From assembly GCF_000002235.5 (NCBI RefSeq), contig NW_022145597.1:24952923-25016922 (forward strand): a stretch of 64,000 nucleotides of DNA, given 5' to 3'. How positions within the stretch are numbered: the first letter of the stretch is position 1; each line of letters opens with the position of its first letter. Under the pieces are notes generated by a model, which was not told the origin of the DNA, did no database searches, and saw only the letters and a list, made by a program, of their open reading frames with translations. The DNA comes from Strongylocentrotus purpuratus (Eukaryota; Echinodermata; Echinoidea; Camarodonta; Strongylocentrotidae). This document shows positions 60,901 through 64,000 of this stretch, piece after piece. Made by a program: the position numbers and the translations under genes.

Positions 60901-63464
60901 CGGCATTCGTTTCCCCCTAAAATAAATAAAAAAGTATTCAAATGTTTTTACCGTAGATAATAATAGAAAAAGTAGACCCTTTATTTCACTGATAAATATA
61001 ACGTTCATACTGATGCCTACTTCAAAGGATTCTATAATTTGGTTTAAGACGAGTATTTCGTTTAGTACTTGGTGAATTTAGGGATGTACTAGTTGCACAT
61101 GTGTTTTGCGATGATGATAAAATTTGGACTACACTTACAGTTGTGAATCAAATGTAAAAGGGCAGACTCAAAACAATTTTCGTTAGTTATAGGGTTTCAC
61201 AGAGAACAGGAGAGCGGCTCATACATTCCTCTTATTTGAAGGTAGTTCGATTCCTTGAGATTCCTAGTAATATCCGTCAATAACAATAGAAGTTAAAGTT
61301 GAGTATTGGCCATGCATTTATTTACAAATAAAGCTATCTAGTCATCATTGGGGAAGCTTGAATATGGAGAACAGAAGAATTCACATACTGTGACGTTTAG
61401 GATTAAGAATTGGCTCAATAAAAAAAAGTCAAATAGAGTGAAGAGCATTACATATATACGTAGGCCTGTGGAGTACACACGCAGGGAACATGAACAATTT
61501 GTCAACGATTTTGAACTATATTCTTGTGTCGTATTTCGAATATGAGAGCATTTCGCAATCGTTCTTTCTCAGACTACATTGTCTACTACGGTATTCTTGT
61601 ATGGGAATAAAAACGAAACCAAAAATCCAATTTGTATTTTTACCTAAATACAACTGAACCTCCTATTAAAGACTACGTCGAATGTCAACTCACCGTTAGA
61701 TCCACGGCGAAGTCAATGACCATGGAGCCATTGAGATCAATGCTTGTATTGCCATTCTCGATGTCGATGATCATCACCAAGCTGATGACGTGTAGTTGGT
61801 TGCCTAAGAAGTCTATGTCGTCCTGCAGGACGTTGATGGCCCCGCCAACGACGTCGTTTTGGTCTATGTATTCGAAGGTCACTTGCGCTGAAATGGGAAT
61901 GGAAGGGAGTAACAAAAAGACAAAAAAATGACGTATAACCGACGCCATCATTGTAGTGTACCAATCGTCCAAAAGTAATTTTTGTTCGGCTAGAATGTAT
62001 AAAATCAACTGAGTACAAAGTCCTTAAACAGATCGTAAACAGTTGCTACTACGTTCACTTTCTTCGCACAAAGTTTGAGCCCGTTATTGGGCAAAATTTT
62101 ACAGAACGTATTGAGAACTAGTTTGGTGTGATGGGGGCTTCACTTGAATGTCTTGTTTTGCACACCTCAAAGCGTTGAAGTTTAACTTGAATAAGGAATG
62201 GCAAGAACGCGCTGAGGTTTTATAACCCTTGAGCCAGGATGTGATTGTACTCTAGAAGCGCAGTTGAACGCACTAAGGACGAGATGAGGACGAGCTCAAC
62301 TGTCTCTGAACTAGTTAGAATGGAAATCGAAGTACAACTAGTTAATAACGGGTTTAAACTGAATACGGACTGGCTTGGACTGCCTGGAAATGGCGAATTT
62401 ACCCGATCTGAACTTGATATGAGCTGACTGCATGTGGACAGGGTAAAGACGAGATGTACGTATTGAGGACTGTTTATGAACAAACTAGGATCGTACTATA
62501 GACATTATTTACACATTCTACCCCGACCACAACCAGTTTTATAATTTTCTAGGACGGTTCCAGAACGTAGTGAGAACTGGTTTGGTGTGATGGGGGCTTA
62601 ACCACTAAACCACAATCCTTCCGCTATGGGAGATGATTCCACATACCATCCGCCATATGAAGCGAGTCGGATACCATGGTGAATGTGGCACCACATGATT
62701 CAAATCCAAGCGATGTTCCTGGAACGAAGCCCTTTGTCATCCGAGGGCACCCTATTAGGTGAATTAAAAAAAAAACTATTTCTCTAACTTGTAAACCGTC
62801 ATTACATAATATATAGCAATATGATATATTGCATAACTCCTTCTCCCTAGGCGCCAACTCGTGAAATGTGTTCACCAGCTCGTGCGATTCACGTATCCCA
62901 CTCGAGGCCTTTCAATTTTATATTAATATTTATTTGTTTGATTCTATTTCTGCATGTTTTGTAATATAAAATCTAGGTACATGTATATAACTAACAAAAG
63001 TTAAAATATATTTATAGGCCTTATTATATCATGATATAAATCAATTGAATAATTGTACCTCAAAAACACGTACCTGACAAATCATTTACAAATTGACAAA
63101 TGCAGGAGACCACCATCTTAAACTAGAGCTTGAATGTGATGACGGCCTCAGTCAAGGACCCTCTAGAACGACCAAACCTATAACATAATTACTTATAATC
63201 TGAAAAAAAATCATTATATTAAACAGCCCTCTTGAAATAAACATCGACCGATTCTCGCGATGTCAAAAGATAGATTGGTCAGTGCCTCAGTGGTATTATC
63301 AAGATATTTTATTATTTTTCGATGAATTGAACAAAACTACAGTTTCCTACCTCGTTTTTGCACTGTGGATCCTGGTGTACTTGCGCGTGATGACTCGCCG
63401 TATCTCTGATAAGCAGAAGAAGGAGAGTATTGATTTGCCTTCTAAGAAACAAACATCCAACCAT
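48975..63464 (-). CDS. Adhesion (class B2) GPCR, multi-exon gene
   Basis: Assembled from splice-consistent exons on the minus strand; coordinates 5' to 3': 63464-63351?, 63122-63074?, 62751-62647, 61887-61694, 60916-60873, 57669-57561, 55753-55647, 55426-55324, 53421-53274, 51208-51142, 50437-50371, 49953-49868, 49438-49303, 49016-48975. Every junction from 62751 on has AG and GT borders and matching phases. The product is a partial GAIN domain, a GPS motif and seven helices, the plan of receptors that cleave themselves at HL/T and are activated by the exposed tethered peptide. It keeps QCRSNHLTSFAVLL, the TM3 Cys and the ECL2 FCWL Cys, LLPILGLTWFSG in TM6, and FQYLFTISFGLQ-GVCILIFHCL in TM7. 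The extracellular part is short for the family. The 5' exons are tentative and the C-terminal exon after 48975 was not found. The subfamily and ligand are not assigned. Confidence 0.88.
49108..49205 (+). repeat. tRNA-like sequence, intron of the adhesion GPCR
   Basis: TTGTCTAGAGCATTGG (box A-like) is followed after a CTCGTAA anticodon-loop-like stretch by GGGTTCGAAACC, an exact box B. The acceptor stem cannot be closed, so it is more likely a SINE head or a dead tRNA-Thr(CGT)-like copy than a working tRNA. Confidence 0.5.
49303..49438 (-). CDS. Adhesion GPCR, TM6-TM7 exon
   Basis: 136 bases between AATTAG and GTATAT. They encode ARALLILLPILGLTWFSG, then VIIFQYLFTISFGLQ. The LLPLLGLTW-type TM6 and FQYLF-x-x-x-x-x-LQ at TM7 are diagnostic of adhesion GPCRs. 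Confidence 0.94.
49868..49953 (-). CDS. Adhesion GPCR, TM5-ICL3 exon
   Basis: 86 bases between TTTGCAG and GTAAGT. They encode FNSMILFFVMRSFMALKT and a charged loop NAKKDELDKIK, the end of TM5 and intracellular loop 3. Confidence 0.9.
50219..50262 (+). mobile_element. Single hAT-like terminus
   Basis: CAGGGGCGGAACCAG matches the CAGGGGCGGATCCAG type of end seen at 38154-38383, within an intron of the adhesion GPCR. No opposite end was found. Probably a truncated element. Confidence 0.35.
50371..50437 (-). CDS. Adhesion GPCR, ECL2-TM5 exon
   Basis: 67 bases between TTACAG and GTATGT. They encode CWLRHDDYTIYVFVG and CVFAVLL: the conserved CWL of extracellular loop 2 and the start of TM5. Confidence 0.92.
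51142..51208 (-). CDS. Adhesion GPCR, TM4 exon
   Basis: 67 bases between CTTTAG and GTAAGT. They encode GSLVVVGVSFGVLYDGYGST, TM4 leading to the extracellular YG motif. Phases 1 and 2. Confidence 0.9.
51338..51500. mobile_element. Foldback MITE in the TM3-TM4 intron
   Basis: CCCGCAGTAATTTTCGTGCG and (reversed right end) CCCGCATTAATGTTCGTGCG open two arms of about 45 bp, both continuing to CTGCGCA and GCCAG. The centre carries a smaller hairpin, ACTGTGC to GCACAGT. Non-coding. Confidence 0.8.
52650..53119. mobile_element. Non-autonomous hAT-like element, 470 bp
   Basis: The ends CAAGCGCGTAGCCAGG and (reversed) CAGGCGCGTAGCCAGG are flanked by TGTTTGAA (52642-52649) and CGTTTGAA (53120-53127), an 8-bp target duplication with one mismatch. 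Inside, a module of about 100 bp with AAGAAGACGATTCGTTGTA, TCGAC, TCCTT and a GTTTTGACGT-like end repeats three times (from about 52775, 52876 and 52983). Both subterminal regions are G/C homopolymers. No transposase. Confidence 0.85.
53274..53421 (-). CDS. Adhesion GPCR, TM3 exon
   Basis: 148 bases between TTCTAG and GTAGGT. They encode IMCKAIAVTLHYLFTSALAW and TMIEGVFLYR, matching the family pattern C-x-A-x-x-LHY-F-x-x-x-x-AW-x-x-x-EG-x-x-LY. The Cys is the TM3 partner of the ECL2 disulfide. Confidence 0.93.
53526..53651. mobile_element. Short foldback element
   Basis: The left arm AATAGTGGGAGATATTTATC, GGACTGGCAA and the reversed right arm AATAGTGGAAACAATATATC, GGACTGGCAA close over a small GGGGCTAAGCCCC palindrome. 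About 125 bp in all, just upstream (in the gene's direction) of the TM3 exon acceptor. Confidence 0.75.
54479..54514. repeat. Poly-C/poly-G inverted homopolymer
   Basis: Fifteen C residues, GCG-like centre, then about nineteen G residues: a homopolymer palindrome able to form a GC hairpin or G-quadruplex/i-motif. The exact length is likely to vary or be misassembled. Confidence 0.9.
54808..55073. mobile_element. Non-autonomous hAT-like element, 266 bp
   Basis: Flanked by ACGTCAAC (54800-54807) and ACGTTAAC (55074-55081), an 8-bp duplication with one mismatch. The termini CTGTGTCTGATCCAG and (reversed) CAGACGCGGATCCGG are imperfectly inverted. The interior consists of poly-C (including about 36 in a row near 54940-54975), poly-G and poly-A runs, so short frames of Pro or Gly here are spurious. 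Confidence 0.7.
55324..55426 (-). CDS. Adhesion GPCR, TM2 exon
   Basis: 103 bases between GAACAG and GTAAGT. They encode TWKLLNIQIHMNLAIS and ALGQLLFMTMAEMTWNL. IHMNLAIS with QLLF is the usual TM2 pattern of adhesion receptors. It joins TM1 through a Gly codon split 2+1. Confidence 0.9.
55647..55753 (-). CDS. Adhesion GPCR, TM1 exon
   Basis: 107 bases between TTGCAG and GTAAGT. They encode PHQGIHAVIQSYLSRVMGAL and a hydrophobic segment VLSLTVAICIYFAT, TM1. Phases 0 and 2. Confidence 0.88.
55780..55995. repeat. (AAT/ATG)n low-complexity tract
   Basis: Mainly AATAATAAT, GATAATGAT and TTATAAT words on the + strand. It gives rise to long meaningless frames on the minus strand. It lies in the intron before the TM1 exon. 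Confidence 0.85.
56552..56723. mobile_element. MITE, almost entirely hairpin
   Basis: The left AACAAAGAGGTTTGTCGAC and the reversed right ACAAAGGAGGTTTGTTGAC both continue ACAAACCTAGGTTTATG. Further in, GTGTGTCATATGACGCG and CGCGTCATATGACGCAC are also inverted, so nearly the whole 172 bp can fold on itself apart from an extra ~24 bases in the left arm. Confidence 0.85.
56985..57018 (+). repeat. Interstitial telomere-like repeat
   Basis: GGGTTAGAGATAGGGTTAGGG followed by TTAGCGTTAG: about four imperfect GGTTAG units. Short and within an intron. Confidence 0.5.
57561..57669 (-). CDS. Adhesion GPCR, GPS second half with cleavage site
   Basis: 109 bases between TATACAG and GTAAGT. They encode GVWSSIGMELV, then NSSLVQCRSNHLTSFAVLL. 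This is the GPS signature, with cleavage expected between Leu and Thr of HLT and the tethered agonist starting TSFAVLL. Where the family has GC and CxC, this protein has GM and CxS, so cysteines 2 and 4 are missing. Confidence 0.9.
58135..58432 (-). mobile_element. tRNA-derived SINE
   Basis: On the minus strand, the head starts near 58432 with GTGGTCGAGTGGATACG (box A, about 58404-58419) and GGTTCGAGTCC (box B, 58367-58377), then CCCTTTGGCAA, CACTCTCAACCCAGGTGATG, GGGTACCTGGCAGAAATTAA and TGAAATGCTAGAGCGCC, ending in an (ATT)n-like tail at about 58141-58160. It is better preserved than its relative at 48000-48204. It lies in the intron between the two GPS exons. Confidence 0.85.
59136..59749. 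mobile_element. Mariner-like element with ~200-bp inverted termini
   Basis: The left CAGTGTGAGTCAAAAAAAGT and the reversed right ACCGTGCGAGTAAAAAAAAAGT are flanked by TA on both sides, the Tc1/mariner target. Inverted similarity extends about 200 bp inward (AGAAAATTG, GAAAGGGT, TGTGGTATGTGTTCA, GAGAGTGC, AAAATCGACTTG). The 200-bp centre, with a GT-rich tract, separates the arms and encodes no transposase. Confidence 0.75.
60449..60590. mobile_element. MITE of the CCCTGTT family, 142 bp
   Basis: The left CCCTGTTTCATACAACTTG and the reversed right CCCTGTTTCATAAAACTTG run on into TTATCAATAA/CAATCAATAA. The centre has TTTGATTGGCTGAG, the inverted counterpart of the motif in the element at 17823-17973. 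Non-coding. Confidence 0.88.
60873..60916 (-). CDS. Adhesion GPCR, GPS first half
   Basis: A 44-base exon between TTTTAG and GTAAGT encoding GETNAVHCAYMANE. The Cys corresponds to the first GPS cysteine (usually CxFW; here CAYM, so the Trp is absent). Confidence 0.75.
61694..61887 (-). CDS. Adhesion GPCR, GAIN-domain exon
   Basis: 194 bases between TTTCAG and GTGAGT. They encode a segment including INVLQDDIDFLGNQ, a strand-like VISLVMIIDIE, and LNGSMVIDFAVDL, in the order expected for subdomain B strands of a GAIN domain ahead of the GPS. Three sequons (NTS, NGS and a nearby site in the next exons) suggest a glycosylated extracellular segment. Confidence 0.75.
62647..62751 (-). CDS. Adhesion GPCR, extracellular exon
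   Basis: Bordered by CACCTAATAG and GTATGT; phases 1 and 1. It encodes CPRMTKGFVPGTSL, ESCG and a Ser/Met-rich end, with two cysteines that may pair. No named domain recognised. Its last base joins the next exon's CG to make Ala. Confidence 0.6.
63074..63122 (-). CDS. Adhesion GPCR, possible N-terminal exon
   Basis: 49 bases between CTCTAG and a good donor (TCAG|GTACGT). They encode FKMVVSCICQFVNDLS, and the last base supplies the first codon position needed by the next exon. The donor is convincing; the acceptor has a weak pyrimidine tract. Alternatively the ATG at 63116 is the gene's start. Confidence 0.4.
63351..63464 (-). CDS. Adhesion GPCR, possible first coding exon
   Basis: From a Met codon at 63464 the frame runs 38 codons to a donor (GAG|GTAGGA) in phase 0. 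It contains a hydrophobic run INTLLLLLI after basic residues, so it could be a signal peptide, though an irregular one. It joins in phase with the next proposed exon. Nothing independent supports it. Confidence 0.28.
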
Positions 63465-63522
63465 GAACACCTTCCCCGAAATGAAAATCCATTCAGTTTG
63501 TGCTTTGTGTTACATTTCCTAT

Positions 63523-63700
63523 GTTTCAATTCATTTCAATTCATTTCATTTCAATTTATTTCTTGTATTCAGTTTTGAATACATAATAGAGATCAGTATG
63601 CATTGAAACATATACGAATACATATAAACATATTTTAAGCAGAACTGGCCAGGCTCCAAGATAAGCGAAGCTTCTTGCCTTGCGGGCACTGCAAATTAAA
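63523..63700. repeat. Dispersed repeat fragment, second copy
   Basis: TTCAATTCATTTCAATTCAT-type repeats lead into TTGTATTCAG, AGCAGAACTGGCCAGGCTCC, AAGCGAAGCTTCTTGCC and GCGGGCACTGC, in the same order of parts as 39620-39800. A retroelement 3' end is possible. Confidence 0.35.
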
Positions 63701-64000
63701 TAAATAATTAGGAGTTCTTAGTGATGCAAAAGTACAACAAGGAGAAGAGAAGAATGAAACTTAAAAGTGATCAGGTGAGATTAAGAGAGAGTAACGAACT
63801 GAGAAAGAGTTACAGATAATTACACCGATCAATACCTTTCAAAAATCTATATTTTCCCTTAAGAAAATGTTCAGTTATACTTTTAGCCTAAGTACAGTTA
63901 TTGCAAATATGTTTTTATACAGCGCCTAAAATTAAACAAATCTTTTCCATCATCAATAACTAAAAAAAATGAGTGTTTATGAAAAAAATTTACAAATCAA

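Noticed and set aside
61632..61931. + strand open frame of 99 residues
   Set aside because: It is the antisense of the GAIN-domain exon (61694-61887), whose minus-strand reading has good splice borders and phase.

Overview
The window looks like nuclear DNA from a marine invertebrate deuterostome, most likely an echinoderm. The reasons are a small cluster of intronless rhodopsin-class GPCR genes (a lineage-expanded type well known from sea urchins), a multi-exon adhesion GPCR with metazoan splice sites, AT-rich DNA full of GA microsatellites, and many short inverted-repeat DNA transposons and tRNA-derived SINEs. The species is not established from the sequence. All alignments, splice sites and repeat boundaries were read by eye.

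Positions 1 to about 14,300 are one satellite array. The monomer is about 150 bp: a conserved core of about 90 bp plus a spacer of several alternative types. Monomers are arranged in higher-order repeats (763-bp and 747-bp five-monomer blocks, some almost identical). The array runs off the left edge and decays at its right edge into two diverged core copies, with an inverted-repeat element lying between them.

Positions 15-24 kb hold no recognisable gene. They contain foldback elements, an old tandem repeat family (21.7-23.6 kb) and strongly strand-biased GA tracts.

Positions 24-45 kb carry three intronless class A GPCRs. Genes A (25,370-26,497, +) and B (42,457-43,599, +) are recent paralogues inside a duplicated segment whose flanks also align. 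A third, more distant gene (35,680-36,987, -) lies between them in the opposite orientation. Gene A has a 2-base deletion relative to B that changes its C-terminal tail. The third gene has Phe in place of the conserved NPxxY tyrosine.

Positions 49-63.5 kb hold a split gene on the minus strand that no single open reading frame shows. At least twelve exons with matching intron phases encode an adhesion (class B2) GPCR: part of a GAIN domain, a GPS cleavage motif with an intact HLTSFAVLL tethered-agonist sequence, and seven membrane helices. The GPS has lost two of its four cysteines, the two that form one disulfide in known family members. The 5' end is tentative and the last coding exon was not found.

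Mobile elements fill the rest: three non-autonomous hAT-like elements with 8-bp target duplications (one nested in another element), two mariner-like elements, several foldback MITEs including two members of one CCCTGTT-ended family, and tRNA-derived SINEs. The GPCRs are probably chemosensory or peptide receptors, but nothing in the sequence identifies a ligand.
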